Program-made: the position numbers and the translations under genes
Origin: Salminus brasiliensis
Taxonomy: Eukaryota; Chordata; Actinopteri; Characiformes; Bryconidae
Direction: 5' to 3'
Length of the DNA stretch: 64,000 nt
Assembly: GCF_030463535.1 (NCBI RefSeq)
Contig: NC_132898.1
Location: 24,830,662-24,894,661 of the forward strand
Notes under the pieces: generated by a model
Database searches by the model: none
What the model was told of the DNA's origin: nothing
Seen by the model: the letters and a program-made list of their open reading frames with translations, nothing else
Shown here: one piece after another, positions 11,571 through 37,390 of the stretch
Layout of the letters: each line of letters starts with the position of its first letter
How positions within the stretch are numbered: the first letter of the stretch is position 1

Positions 11571-12045
11571 ATCAGCCATACAAATTAAACCAATGCTGGG
11601 TGAAGTGAAGAACATTGAGAATCTGGTTCCAGTGGTGGGATCGACATATTCGACAGCAAGTCAACAGTCAGTTCTTAAAGGTGATGTGTGTTAAAAGCAG
11701 GAAAAGTATCTAAGATACTTCGACAAGAACCAAACTGTGATGTTCTAAACGACCAGCTCAGAACATCTCAAAAAACATCAGGCAGGTCTTGTGGGGTGTT
11801 CTTGGTATGCAGTGGACAGGACCTTCCAAATGTGATGAACAACCAACCAGTGAACCAGTGACAGGGTCATGGGAGCGCCAAGGCTACACTGATACTGATG
11901 GAGGCCCCACCTCACAACTTACAGGCCTTCATAAAGGATCTGCTGGAATGTCTTAGGACACCTTAAGAAGTCCAAGCTTCAACAGGTCAGAGCTGTTTTG
12001 GTGGCCTGGAGGGGTTCCACATAATATGAGGCAGGTTGAAGGCTC
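11571..12045 (+). mobile_element. Internally deleted Tc1-like element
   Basis: It begins with AGCCATACAAATTAAACCAA and continues through CAAGTCAACAGTCAGTTCTT, then AGGTCTTGTGGGGTGTTCTT and GACAGGGTCATGGGAGCGCC. It then jumps to sequence from the transposase 3' end (CCCCACCTCACAACTTACAG) and the right end (GGTCAGAGCTGTTTTGGTGG). The middle of the transposase is missing, so it is non-autonomous. Confidence 0.7.
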
Positions 12046-12159
12046 AACGGTAAAGCCTCATCTGTTGTAGCTGCTGTCGTAATTTATTTCAGAGTTCATT
12101 TTGGTCTCCCTCGCTCTCGCTCTAGCTCTCGCCCTCTCTCTTTCCTTCTGACTCACTCT

Positions 12160-12240
12160 TTCTCTGACTCTGCGTTGCTGCAAGTCAAACACCGTCTCTG
12201 CCTCCATCTCCAGTCATTTAGGTGTAAATGAGATCTGCCG
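12160..12240 (+). other. camkv: Candidate camkv non-coding leader exon
   Basis: A strong donor (GATCTGCCG followed by GTGAGTTTG at 12241) lies about 570 bases before the acceptor at 12807. A leader exon must exist somewhere upstream. The 5' limit here is arbitrary and no promoter motif is evident, so this is a guess. Confidence 0.15.
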
Positions 12241-12549
12241 GTGAGTTTGAGTGCCCCAGTAGTGCATACGGTATTCACAACGCTCCTGAATTTGGTTTGT
12301 TTGGGTAGGAAAGGACGAGTAAACACTGCTCGCGCATCCCGTTTATTTCCCCGTGGAACCAGAAAAGAGAAGGAGATCTGAGGGGCGTTGAATGTTGGAA
12401 TAATTCAGAATGATGGATATTACTGTATAATGCAATTTTTATTCCCTTTATTTATTCAGGTAATATCCCACTGAGGTTCTGCATGCAGTATTAGACTTGT
12501 GCTCTGATTCTGGATTAACATCTGAATATGTGAATGTAATGAGGGTGCT

Positions 12550-12746
12550 GTCTTTCTGTCTCTCTTCTTTTCTCTTCTCTTCTCTGTCTTTCTCTCTCTC
12601 TCTCTTCATTTTCTGTCTCTCTCAACCTTTCTGTGAATCCCACTCTCTTTCTCTATCAATCTTTCTTCTTTTCGATCTCTTTCTCTTTGTATATCACTTT
12701 CTACCTCCCTATCTTTCCATATACTCTTTCTGTTTCTTTTCTACTT

Positions 12747-12788
<42 letters not shown>

Positions 12789-12807
12789 GTTCTCTCTTTT
12801 TCTGTAG
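12550..12807 (+). repeat. CT-rich tract ending in the camkv exon 1 acceptor
   Basis: Imperfect pyrimidine repeat with a pure (CT)n run at about 12749-12786, ending TTTTTCTGTAG. It supplies the polypyrimidine tract for the first coding exon of camkv. Confidence 0.85.
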
Positions 12808-12814
12808 GAGGGCC

Positions 12815-26564
<13,750 letters not shown>

Positions 26565-28040
26565 AGTTTCCTAGTTGGTCGTCCCGTCCCCTCCTCCCTC
26601 GCGTTTAACCTTCAGCTTTGTATATTAGCTGCTAGCATGGTCACCCTGAACCTGCTTCGCTCTCATGCTAACATTAGCATCGCCAGCGTTGGTCACACAC
26701 AGAGCCTCGCCACCGTCTTTTCCCGAGCTGTCTGCTTATCTTGAAGAAACAAGTATTGAGTTAGCCTAATTATTTTCCCACAATTTTCCACTCGTCATTG
26801 GCCTGCGTGCTACGCTAACAAGCCATATTAAGCTAACATGTTTTGTTAGCACTCTGAGCTAACCTGTGTGGTCATTTCCCGTTGATGGGTTTGTGACTTC
26901 ATAACAGGCTTTCTTTCGGTCATTTGTTGAAAATACAGTCTCCATTAGCTTGTAACGCCTTCAGGTTCGTAAAACGTGAGCTAGCCACATAATGCTGCAC
27001 ATTTCTTTACAGAGCCACAATGAAGCTTATTGATTGAAACCGTATGTGAACCCTTGTCATGTAGTGTTTTTCGTGAGCCATTTTTTCACAGGTATCTCAG
27101 CTAAACACTTAGATGCTAATGTAGATGCTAATAAGGCCAAAACATTAGCTAGCACTTTTGATGATATGCTCAATACAAAGCTGTTTACATTTTTGGAAGG
27201 GTTTTAATGGTAGAGATGTCAGTACTCTAACATGGCTAAAGAATTATTCACCTAAATCCTATTAAACATCCGCTCGACTAGCCTAGGAAGACGTGGCTTG
27301 GCTCTTTAAGAATTGTAAAGTTTCTGTAAATACTAATCTCCACAGACGTAGCCAAAAACAGCATGCTTTTTGAGATCTGCTGTTTATTTCATACATCCCT
27401 TAGCAATCTGTGTGTTCAGAACGATGTCCGACTATATTGGCCTTATCTGGAGAATTTGTCCCCTCCTGGTCCAGCCATTTCGAACTCATTTTCGCTCACG
27501 GATTGAAAATATGCTACACACTTTAGCTCTCTAGGCTGCTATTCGCATTTTCACTTGTGATCGTTTTAGAAAAGGGATTGAAAAAGGTCTGATTAGCCTC
27601 TAGTTTAAACAAAGTAGGCCTACACTCTTAGCTTGGATCTGCATGGTAGCTAGAAACGTCAACGTCAGCCAAGAGTACGTCATTGTCATGTTGTATAAAG
27701 AAGCGCAGTAGATTTTTTTTAGATGATCTGTGTTCTGAAGATGTCGAGTCCATGTGAGAGCGACACACTGTGGAGTTTGTTTGTTTAGCTTTCGTGTTTC
27801 TTTCTTTGTTTATTTCTTTGTTTATTGATTTGCAGCGTAGGTTGCATTAGGCCCAGTTCAGCTGAACACTATATGCTGTAAGTGTTTGTACGGTTAATGT
27901 AGTAGTGCGTGTTTTGGTCCACTTTAGCTACTATGCATTCAAAGTCACCATTACACTTTATGTCCATTGAATCTAATGTGGTGTCAGACAAATGAACTGT
28001 CTAAATAAGTTTATCAATAAATCCTTCCTTTTTTTGCAGT
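26565..28040 (+). other. camkv: Putative camkv 3' untranslated region
   Basis: No coding potential follows the stop. The first canonical AATAAA is at 28016-28021, about 1.45 kb downstream, followed by a T-rich stretch. A longer transcript to 30178-30183 is possible. The region is rich in GCTAA/TTAGC words. The exact end is inferred only. Confidence 0.35.
28016..28021 (+). terminator. camkv: Candidate camkv polyadenylation signal (proximal)
   Basis: AATAAA on the gene strand is followed within 15 bases by a T-run. It is the first canonical hexamer after the camkv stop. It is supported only by motif and position. Confidence 0.35.
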
Positions 28041-29032
28041 ATTTTCGCGATGAACAAAATGAATACAGTATATGAGAGCAAAAATGGATGGGGATTGCGG
28101 CCCATATTCACATATTACACTGATAATACAAATAGGTATTTCAGTAGGGATTCATTGTACAGTATTATAGGTTCTACCGTATTCAATCTTTTCCATATAT
28201 ATATATATATATCGACACATCTCCATGCATTTTAGCATGAAGTGAAAAAACTGGAAAACTCGCTAGCTAAAGCTCCAGCACGACCCCATGACGGATGTGG
28301 TAAAGTTGGAGGATTGAGGGTGTATTCAGCACAAACCTGAGCAATAGTTTACTATAGTCTACTGCAAAACTGTGACGCCTGTTTCTGCTGTTAGCTGGCG
28401 TGCTATCCACCTGGGGCATTCTCTGTTCAAGCGGCCTGTCTGTGATAATCTTGCTAATGTTGGATAAACTCTGGATAAAGCTTAACGTTGGATCACCATG
28501 CCTTCAGCCCTGCAAACACGCTAACCTAAAACCCGTGTGCTGCTCCTTCTTCGCACAGCCGCTAGGTTGCTAGCCTTCAACCCAGTCTGTCCTGTGAGCG
28601 GCGCGGCATTTTGAATTGGGTGTAGTTTAACTGTGTAACAAACAATTGTGTAGGTAACATCACCTCACTAGGACGGCGGGATTTTCCGTCTAGCTAACTA
28701 GCTGAGTTATTACTTACAACCAAAGTGAAACATGGCCGTCATAGCACAGCCTTTACTGTAAAAACCAGCAGGATAGGGTGGGTCAGGAGGTCGCGTCCAC
28801 CTCAGTATTTAGGTGGGAAATAGCTAACAAAGGTCATTTTAGAAATCATACCGATAACAGACTAAAATACAGTATTTATGATGTTGCAAATTCATTTAGC
28901 AATGGTCAATATTGCAGTGGGTAGTGTTAGTGTTTTCTCTCAGCTTTGTCAGTTAGCAGTTCCCCCTGAGATTATATTATAACTGCCGAAATTATATTTA
29001 TTAAAAAAGAAAATGTATTAGCAAGCCTCCAT

Positions 29033-29168
29033 CCATCGTCGCATAGCTGCTGCTTGTGGCTAACATTACTTGTCAGCACATTAGAAAATAGCTAAAATAT
29101 ATATATTAGCTATTTGCTAATGTGCTAACAAGTAATGTTAGCCATAAGTAGCAGCTATGCGACGATGG
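29033..29168. repeat. Long near-perfect hairpin
   Basis: Arms of about 60 bp: CCATCGTCGCATAGCTGCTG on the left, GCAGCTATGCGACGATGG on the right. The middle pair is GGCTAACATTACTTGT and ACAAGTAATGTTAGCC. The loop is TATATATAT. In RNA it would be a long stem with few mismatches. Confidence 0.9.
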
Positions 29169-30177
29169 AGAACAGCTAATGTTGCTCGTTAGCTTGATAC
29201 ACAATTCATAAACGTGAATTAGCAAGCAGCAACCCTAACTAGCAGTTATCTTGTGTAGCTTTTGAGTGAATAAACCTGGCAATATTTGGATACTTAACTA
29301 GGTAGCTAGCCGCCCCACTAGGCCATATTAGCTATAGACTTATTTGTTACACAGCTAAAGTAACGTGTCTGTAAGGCATCTTGCTAACAAGCTAGCGGCG
29401 AAATGAATGTGGTCGTGGGGTGTACACTGCACGTGGGTATAGGAAGGGTACAAGTGGGTTGATTGCAGTTGCCCTGTTTACAACAGGTGTTTGGGAAGTA
29501 ATAAGCAAAATGGCTGCACATAAATAAGTTAAATGACTACAACAACGTGGGCTGTGGTGCTTCTAGGTGGCCACGTGCATAGTTAGCCGGATAGCTTTGA
29601 GGTAAGCTTTAGAGTGATGCTAAACGCTAAACGCTGTGTGACAGCCGGGTTAATGAGTTTACAGTTAGCCAGCTAGCTGGAATAAGGCCCTGTTTTAGTT
29701 GGGCTAGCATTCGGAAGCATGTTGGAGGGTTGGGTAATGGCTTTAGCAACAGCTGCTAGAACATTGCTGTGTTCAATGAGCTTAGATTTGTAGCAGCCTT
29801 CTTTGAGCTTGCTTTGGAGCTATATTCATGGGGTTTATTGAGAGAGGCTTGGGTGTGTGTGCGTTTTGCGGTGAAATCTGATTTTAATGTATTTTAAATT
29901 TGTGTTTAATTTTTTTTGCTTTTTTTTACACAAAATAATGCATTTTCTGATGTTTATTTTGTTATTTTAATAATTTAATTAAATATTTATGAATCTATTT
30001 ATTTCACCAAGATCAGTGCCCCTTTGTCTTATGAATGAATGTGTACTTACCTGTACTTTTCTGTATATTCATTAGATGACTATAACCTGAGACTTTAATG
30101 AAAGACTTTAATGAAATAATACATGCATATTACTTATTGTATTTCTTTCCTTTGAAAGCTCTAACCAGGAGGGTTCG

Positions 30178-30183
30178 AATAAA
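30178..30183 (+). terminator. camkv: Candidate camkv polyadenylation signal (distal)
   Basis: AATAAA lies at the end of an AT-rich, non-repetitive stretch (29.8-30.2 kb) that looks like the 3' end of a long brain-type UTR. If used, the UTR would be about 3.6 kb and would include the hairpin at 29033-29168. Confidence 0.3.
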
Positions 30184-30689
30184 AAAATGGAATGATTTAG
30201 ATGATTTCTATGTACGTCTTTCTGATAATTAAGATTTTTACAGAGTACAGAACACATGTACACTTAGACCGCGACAAAATACTGTGTTAATCCGACTCAA
30301 AGCAATGCTTTTTCTAGGGCAGAACATTTGCATTTTTGTGTTCGTCGTCTGATGATTTTTCTTCTGCCACTTTCTCGTGTATTTGATGCTGTGGTTGTTC
30401 GTGGACGTGTGGGCTCTAATGGAGCTCTGGTCTTTCTCACCTTTAACCTCTGTATTCCTCTGAGTTTCATCTGTTTGATGGTAATAAACAAAAGAAAAAC
30501 ACAAATAAATAATAAATAAAAATAAATAAATAAAAAAATGACCACCAGCCTTTGTATGTGTGTGGATTGTGGTAGTGTGTGTTGTGGTTCAATACTTTCC
30601 ATGGAGATTACTGTCACCTGTGCAGGTTCTATAATTCAAGTGATTATTGAGGAAAATTACTTGAATTCATTTATGTATGAATCTGCAGT

Positions 30690-31500
30690 GTGTGTAGTTT
30701 TAACAGTCTGACAGTATTAACAGAGGAGTCATTTTAATCCAATTTGAATCTGCAGTGTATGCAGTTTTTTATAATAAAACATTCATAGTTGTGGAGTGAT
30801 TTTAATCCAGTGTGAATCTGCAGTAACAGTATTAACAGAGGAGTGATTTTAATACAGTATGAATATGCAGTAACAGTATTAACAGAGGAGTGATTTTAAT
30901 ACAGTCTGAATCTGTGATTTTAATCCCGTATGAATCTGCAGTAACAGTATTAACAGAGGAGTGATTTTAATAGTGTGAATCTGTGATTTTAATCCAGTAT
31001 GAATCTGCAGTAACAGTATTAACAGAGGAGTGATTTTAATCCAGTATGAATCTGCAGTAACAGTATTAACAGAGGAGTGATTTTACTCCAGTATGAATCT
31101 GCAGTAACAGTATTAACAGAGGAGTGATTTTAATCCAGTATGAATATGCAGTAACAGTATTAACAGAGGAGTGATTTTAATACAGTGTGAATCTGTGATT
31201 TTAATCCAGTATGAATCTGCAGTAACAGTATTAACAGAGGAGGGATTTTAATCCAGTATGAATCTGCAGTAACAGTATTAACAGAGGAGTGATTTTAATC
31301 CAGTATGAATATGCAGTAACAGTATTAACAGAGGAGTGATTTTAATACAGTATGAATCTGCAGTAACAGTATTAACAGAGGAGTGATTTTAATACAGTGG
31401 GAATCCGCAGTGTGTGTTGTGTTCTATAATCTAAAACTCGTAGTTGTTAAGTGATTTTAATTCAGTATGAATCTGTAGTGTATGTATATTTTATAATCTA
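30690..31500. repeat. Minisatellite family A, copy 2 (intergenic, inverted)
   Basis: Some 15 units of a 47-bp core (GAATCTGCAGTAACAGTATT, AACAGAGGAGTGATTTTAAT, CCAGTAT), with some shorter units. The reverse complement reads GATTCATACTGGATTAAAAT, the core of the arrays at 23.6 and 45 kb. Confidence 0.9.
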
Positions 31501-32536
31501 AAACAAATGATTGTGGAGAGATTGAATTCAGCATGCATTTTCAGAGTGTGTAGATTACCAACATAATTCTGGTTTAAATAATTCAGCTAAAATGTTTAAG
31601 CATGATTTGAGCAAAAGGATAGGGAAAACCAAAAACTGTGATTTTATGAAAACAATTGACAAAATATACAGATGTATAAACAATTCCCCACCTTTTCCCC
31701 ACCTGAATCAAGACGTGCTCCTGCTTGGTTGGAACAAAAACCTTTTTATTAAGTAAATCTCAGGAAACCACAGCTGCCAGAACCTAATCATCAAACGCAC
31801 AGAAATGTAAGTTTAGTTACAGCAGCTTTTAACTCTAATATCTGTTAATATCACTGCACAAATCTGTACCTCACTCTAAACAAGTCTTATTACACTCGTA
31901 TTACACTCTTATTACAACAAACAGTACTATCCTATGTTTACAGCTAATTCTGGCATATATATCGCTGGTGTCCAAATAAAAAACATGCATCTCCATTGTG
32001 TTTGTATGAACCCTGCAGATGTCCTGTATACTGTGCAAATACTTTAAATTAATTGGATGAATTATATTTATTTATGTATTCATACAAGAAAAAGCTTTTA
32101 TTTAACTGACCACTGTATACACTCTTCTTTTTTAAATTGAATGAAAATGTACATAAATAATCTCCATCCTGAAATCCTTACTTTGATAAATAAAAAATAA
32201 TATAAATATATTAATAACCACGTAATTATAGAATTCTCTGAATGTCTGCAATCACTGAAGAGCAGGACACTGATAGTGAATGTAAAATTGGTGAAGTTTG
32301 CCCTCTAGTGGCTGACATAACTCAATACACTTTACCTTTCTCTCCTAGGGTGGGGTGCTGAGTAAGTAGTAGATTATTAAAATCATCTCTCCACCACAGA
32401 ACATTCATCATTCTCCTCATTTGAGCCTGTGTTATCCAAAGGCAGCAGAAAAGCTCAGGATCTGGAGTAGCCAGTGATGCTATATTTAGCTGTTTGTATT
32501 TCAGATTAAATGGCATGCACCACTGCTGTACACACT
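31501..32536. other. Unassigned intergenic stretch
   Basis: AT-rich sequence with no gene or named repeat recognised. Confidence 0.5.
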
Positions 32537-32735
32537 CATACAGACCTCTCCAGCCTTGCTGCCTGTATTCCTGTGTAGCTGCACTGCTGACCGCTGTGCA
32601 CTATCAAAAATGCCAGCAGTGGGCAAGAGAGAGTCAGAACTAGGCACCCTGAGCAAGAGGAAGAAACCTTGAGAGAAACTGAGACCCAAAGGGGACCTGT
32701 CCTCTTCTGGAGACGGTCCACTCACTTATAATAAC
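32537..32735. repeat. Probable dispersed repeat fragment
   Basis: Contains GAAGAAACCTTGAGAGAAAC then GACCCAAAGGGGACCTGTCC, wording I associate with a common fish interspersed repeat. The class is not known to me. There is one copy here. Confidence 0.35.
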
Positions 32736-33480
32736 GCTATTCCCTGAAGGCAGCTGCTTCTTTCAGAAGCTGCCACACTGGATACCTTATTGTGTAGCGG
32801 TTTTAAGAACATGACAAAGGGGTCTTCAAGATCTTACTTTGACCTCCACATTCTTCTCCAAATTCACTGTGGGAAGAGGATGAACCAGTAGGGGGAGTGT
32901 GAAGCTCAGGGAGATGTTCTTCTGGAAAGTCCTGGGTCCAGGCGTTCATGTGGATGTCAGTTTTCCATCTACTGTATCTAAACATTGTTGTGGAGCAGGG
33001 CCATGAAGGCAGTGGCCTATGCAACGGTTTGAGGACCATGACAAAGGTGTCTTTAGGGTCCTTCAAATTCTTCTACAAATTCACAGTGGGAAGAAGATGA
33101 ACCAGCAGAGGGAGTGGTGCTCAGCTCAGGGTGATGCTCTTCTTCGAACATGTGGACGTCGGTTTTACAGTTGCTGTACCTAAACATTATAATGGAGCAG
33201 GTCTACTCTTTCATGGCAAAGGTATTACCTAAAGATAGTGGTCTTTTTGTAGTGGAACATGACGAAGGAACATTCCAGATGTTGCCCTGGCCTTCCAGAT
33301 TCAGATCTGATTGAGCATCTGTGGGTCCAGTCTTTACATTACAGTCATTACAGCTCCACCTCACAAATTACAGGATCCACTGAAACATCAGATGCCACAG
33401 GATACCATCTGAGGTCTCGTACAGTCCATGCCTTAAATATGGAGGCGTTCTGGTGGCACATACAGGATGTTTTGGATCAT
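32736..33480 (+). pseudogene. Decayed Tc1-like transposase, 3' half
   Basis: Retains TGTGGATGTC..CTAAACATTG, CCATGAAGGCAGTGGCC, TTCAGATCTGATTGAGCATC then TGTGGG, and CTCCACCTCACAAATTACAG. These are the second half of a fish Tc1 transposase, including the DLNPIEHLW-like region. A roughly 200-bp internal duplication repeats the GTGGA(T/C)GTC..CTAAACAT segment. Many stops, so non-functional. Confidence 0.55.
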
Positions 33481-34390
33481 CAGTGTCTATCAATGACCTA
33501 ATTGTCCCTGAGATGCTACATCCAGCCTGCTGACTTTCCTGTGCCCACAGAAGCCTATCTTGTAATCTTGTCTGACCTCACTTACCCAGTGGCCTAATGT
33601 GCTCTGGTGCCACCGCTGGTGTGTAATTACTTTTGATCTTCAGTCTGACACACTGGTACAGACAAACAGCTCTTCCAGAAATATGATGTCACTTCACAAA
33701 GACATGAAAGCACTTGTAGATCCGATACGCTGTGTGTTTCATGCCTTTCTGGTGTCGCGGTTTCACCTGAATGGGGAGAAATAAAAGCAACAGAACAACA
33801 ACAATAGAACGACAAGCCCACAATGCCCCCCTCAGACTGTAGCAGTGAATAGACAGACTTTGTAACTGAACAGAAGGCTTCCCGTGATTGGATAATGACG
33901 GCGTGTTGAGAAGATCCTATCAGCGCTCCACACACTCCGATGGCTAGAGGAGATAAGTGTCTGGAACACTGGGAGCCGCGGTTGGTCCCATCCCGAGTGG
34001 GCATTCAGTCGGACATTCCTTCCTGAGGGCACTGAGGCTTTCTGGGCACTGTCTGGACATTGATGTGGGTACATCTGTAAGGGTCAGGGCAGTGCACTGG
34101 ACACAATGGCCCATAAACAAGTGTGAGGCCTCGGATCAGACGAGCCAATCAGATAACAGAAGAATAGAGGCTTGTCTGTGGAGGACACAAGGGTGTTTTG
34201 AAAGGCGACTTTTTGAGAAGATGAGGTCATTTAACATTTGAGGACATACAAGGTTTCTATCTCAATACTTTGAACTTCAGAAAGAAACCATGATCACTTT
34301 GAAGCTTCAGAAAGTCATCAGCAAGTGAGTGTTTGTATAGTGAATGTTGAGCCCTCTGACCTCTAGGGTCATTTGTGGGTTTTTATTTTA
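33481..34390. other. Unassigned intergenic stretch
   Basis: No gene or named repeat recognised. Open frames up to 125 codons lack any family resemblance. Confidence 0.5.
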
Positions 34391-34399
34391 TATATATGA

Positions 34400-34990
34400 C
34401 ATATTACTGAAATGATCCAGTCACTATTATAAATGATTCAGTAACTACTGTAAATGATTCAGCATCAAGTGTAAATGATTCAGTACTTTATATAAATGAT
34501 TCTGTAACTACTGTAAATGATTCAGCATCTGATGTAAATTATTCAGCATCAAGTGTAAATGATTCAGTACTTTCTATAAATGATTCTGTAAATTCCCCAC
34601 TGCGGGACTAATAAAGGACTATCTTATCTTATCTTATAAAAGGACTATCTTAACTACTGTAAATGATTCAGCATCTGATGTAAATGATTCAGCATCAACT
34701 GTAAATGATTCAGTACTTTCTATAAATGATTCTGTAACTACTGTAAATGATTCAGTAACTTCTGTAAATATTTCAGTAACTACTGTAAATGATTCAGCAT
34801 CTGATGTAAATGATTTAGCATCAACTGTTAATGATTCAGTACAGTCTATAAATGATTCAGTACTTTCTATAAATGATTCCATAACTACTGTACATAATTC
34901 AGTAACTGCTGTAAATGAATGAGTAACTACTGTACATAATTTAGTAACTATTGTAATTCTGTAACTACAGTATTAATGATTCAGCACCTT
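34400..34990. repeat. 21-bp minisatellite
   Basis: Tandem AATGATTCAGTAACTACTGT-type units of 21 bp. On the minus strand the period is seven codons, giving a spurious TESFTVV-like open frame. Interrupted at 34588-34652 by a LINE-tail-like insertion. Confidence 0.85.
34588..34652 (+). mobile_element. LINE 3'-tail-like fragment inside the minisatellite
   Basis: AATTCCCCACTGCGGGACTA then ATAAAGGACTATCTTATCTT resembles the 3' terminus plus short tandem tail of fish LINEs of the L2/Rex kind (ending ..GGGGAT.AATAAAG followed by ATCT repeats). The repeated AAGGACTATCTTA on both sides may be the tail or a target duplication. Confidence 0.5.
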
Positions 34991-35238
34991 GTATGAATGT
35001 TTCGGTTATGAAATCTTCCTGGACATTATGTAAATGATAATGTAGTTCCAGTTTCAGCTCCACATTATTTTCTGGGGTCAGTAAGCAATCAGGATCATTT
35101 GATTTTTAGCCAAACTACTCTGTTAAAAGCATTCGGTATATTATTCTCTAATCCAGTCTACCAGCAGAGCCAGATTTACTCAGGTCACTGATGAAAGATA
35201 AAGTAGGTGTTGGGTTTCTATAAAAGATAGAGCTTTAA

Positions 35239-35244
35239 TTTATT
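35239..35244 (-). terminator. sema3f: Candidate sema3f polyadenylation signal
   Basis: AATAAA read on the minus strand is followed by TTAAAGCTC. It is the first canonical hexamer I found downstream of the stop, about 2.8 kb away. It is supported by motif only. Confidence 0.3.
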
Positions 35245-36186
35245 AGTCAGCAACATCGACAAGAAGAAGAAGAAGGGAGGGAAGTGATTTACACGAGTCA
35301 TTACATTAACATCACCTGTGCATTAAGTCTTTAGTCTGATAACAAAAAAAAAAAAGAAAAAGAAAAAAGAAAAATAAACACAAACAATTTCTAAAGACAC
35401 GTTTTAAAAAGAACAATAAATTGTACAATCTTTTCCTCTCACTGTAATTTGCTGTCTAGAGGTGAGGGGACACAAAATCGGGACAGTTTTTGACATTTTC
35501 TCAGGAAAATAACAATATTATATACTGTACTGTAGGAGGAGGACTGACAGAAAGGAAAAGAAAAAGACTCCCTCGGCTGTGTGTCTTCCTGCGGATTCCT
35601 GGAAGAACTCTGATTTCCTGTCTGACGCCGGACTCACGAAAAACATATGAAGAAGACATAAAATCATAATAACAGCAACGTAGCATTTTCAGCTTAATAA
35701 TTACAGTACAAATACATTAGTCATGCACACAGTGAAAAGCCAGCTTCCCAATGCAAGGAGCAGATCCCTTAAAGCATAGCTGCTACAGTGCTCTACAGCC
35801 CCTGCTTCCAGATGTGCTCTATTAGGAGGTTTTGTAAGAAGGTCAGATGTTTCCTCACTGTTGGGGTCATGCTCGGTCTGAGTTGCGGCAATGGCGCAAG
35901 TCGTTTTGTGCTTTTACTCTGTTTTAAAGTGGCGAACATGAGAGACTAAGCTCAGCGGGGGTCCACCAACCGGGCTTTGTTGTGCTTCTGTGGTGCTGAC
36001 CTCTATCGATCCCATTGTTACAGAATTACCTGTAATGTACAGATGCAGTCAAACGCGTGGACACACCTGCTCAGGTCTGTACCAATGCCTGTAGTAAATT
36101 CCACATTTTAGACGAATGGTGAAGACATCAGAGCTATGAAATTCTGGAATCTGGAAGGGTTTTATGATTTAATACAGCATCAAATA

Positions 36187-36690
36187 GGGTTCCACTACAG
36201 CATGAACCCATTTACTGTACTGCAGAGAACCATTTTTGGTAAGTGATAAAGGAAACAACATTTTTCTGAAAGGTTCCTCATAACTAACAAACCTGCTCAC
36301 ATAAAGGTGTATGTCCATATTACGGTTCTATAAAACACCAAACAGGGTTCCACTACTGTTATGAGACAAATAACCCCCTTTTCTGTATTGTAGAGAACCC
36401 TTTTTGTGATGTGATGCAGGCAGTTAAACTTCTCAAAAGTTCCCTATAAATGACACACCTACACACACAAAGGGGTATGTCCATCTTTTGGTTCTGTATA
36501 GAACCAAATAGGGTTCCACTACTGTTATGAACCAAATAGCACCTTGTCTGTACTAAAAAGAACCATTTTCGGTAAGTAATGAAGGAAGTAAAATGAAGTA
36601 AAAGGAAGTAAAATGGGTATGTCCATCCTATGGTTCTATATAGAGCTAAATAGGGTTCCACTACTGTTATGTGATATATAGAATCCATTT
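36187..36690. repeat. Tandem GGTTCCACTACTGTTATG units
   Basis: Four copies spaced 142-166 bp (36187, 36345, 36511, 36653) share GGTTCTATA..AAATAGGGTTCCACTA. Such GGTTCTATATAGAACC words are typical of fish MITEs. They lie in the putative sema3f 3' UTR. Confidence 0.7.
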
Positions 36691-37386
36691 TGCTAAAGAT
36701 GTAAAAAACCTTTCAAAAGATGTGTGAATGAATGAACCTTAAAATGTTCTTTAAACCTTTTCATAAACTAAGGTTCTTCACAATTTCATTTACAAAAATG
36801 TTTTTGTAAAGATCCACCAGCTGTGATCGCTGCTGCAGAACCTCCGTCACTGTTCCGTAAAAAAATATCCAGTGAAATATCCGGTGCCCGTCTAGCATCA
36901 TAGTTAGAATCACATTCTATTCTGAAGAACCCTTGAAGAACCCCTTTTTTAATGTGATGGAAATTCAGATTTAGTAGCAGCTTTAAAGTGTTAAAAGAAA
37001 AGCATACGCAGCAGATTTCAGTTCATTCGCTCTTTCACTACCGTACACTACCAATACAACACAACCGACTACTGCACATATTGTGAGCTGCAGTAACAAA
37101 CAACTTAAAATGATGCTTCATTCCAGAACATAAATATTGCTTTTTGGGCTGGCTTTGAGATTTGAGCATTAGTGGGTCCACATTTTTGACTGCTACAGTG
37201 CTCAAATCAGGATCTTGGCCACCTGATTCAGATTTCATCTCCATCCATCTATCTAACCCAGAGTGAGGCTGGGGTCAATGCTAAGCCTCCCAAAGCTGTG
37301 AAATAGTGACTGTGACTTTGCTCACATTGGTTCACAAGAGAATAATATTGCAAACTGACAGAAATGTGCAATAATGTTGGGTGTTT

Positions 37387-37390
<4 letters not shown>

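Larger units (their letters stand above)
26600..29780. other. GCTAA/TTAGC-rich region downstream of camkv
   Basis: The words GCTAAC, GTTAGC, TTAGCT and GCTAGC recur every few tens of bases over about 3 kb, much denser than elsewhere in the window. There are no open frames of note. Part is probably camkv 3' UTR. Confidence 0.5.

Noticed and set aside
34634..34882. Frame with seven-residue TESFTVV-like repeats
   Set aside because: The 21-bp minisatellite period is divisible by three, so a repetitive frame appears by chance.
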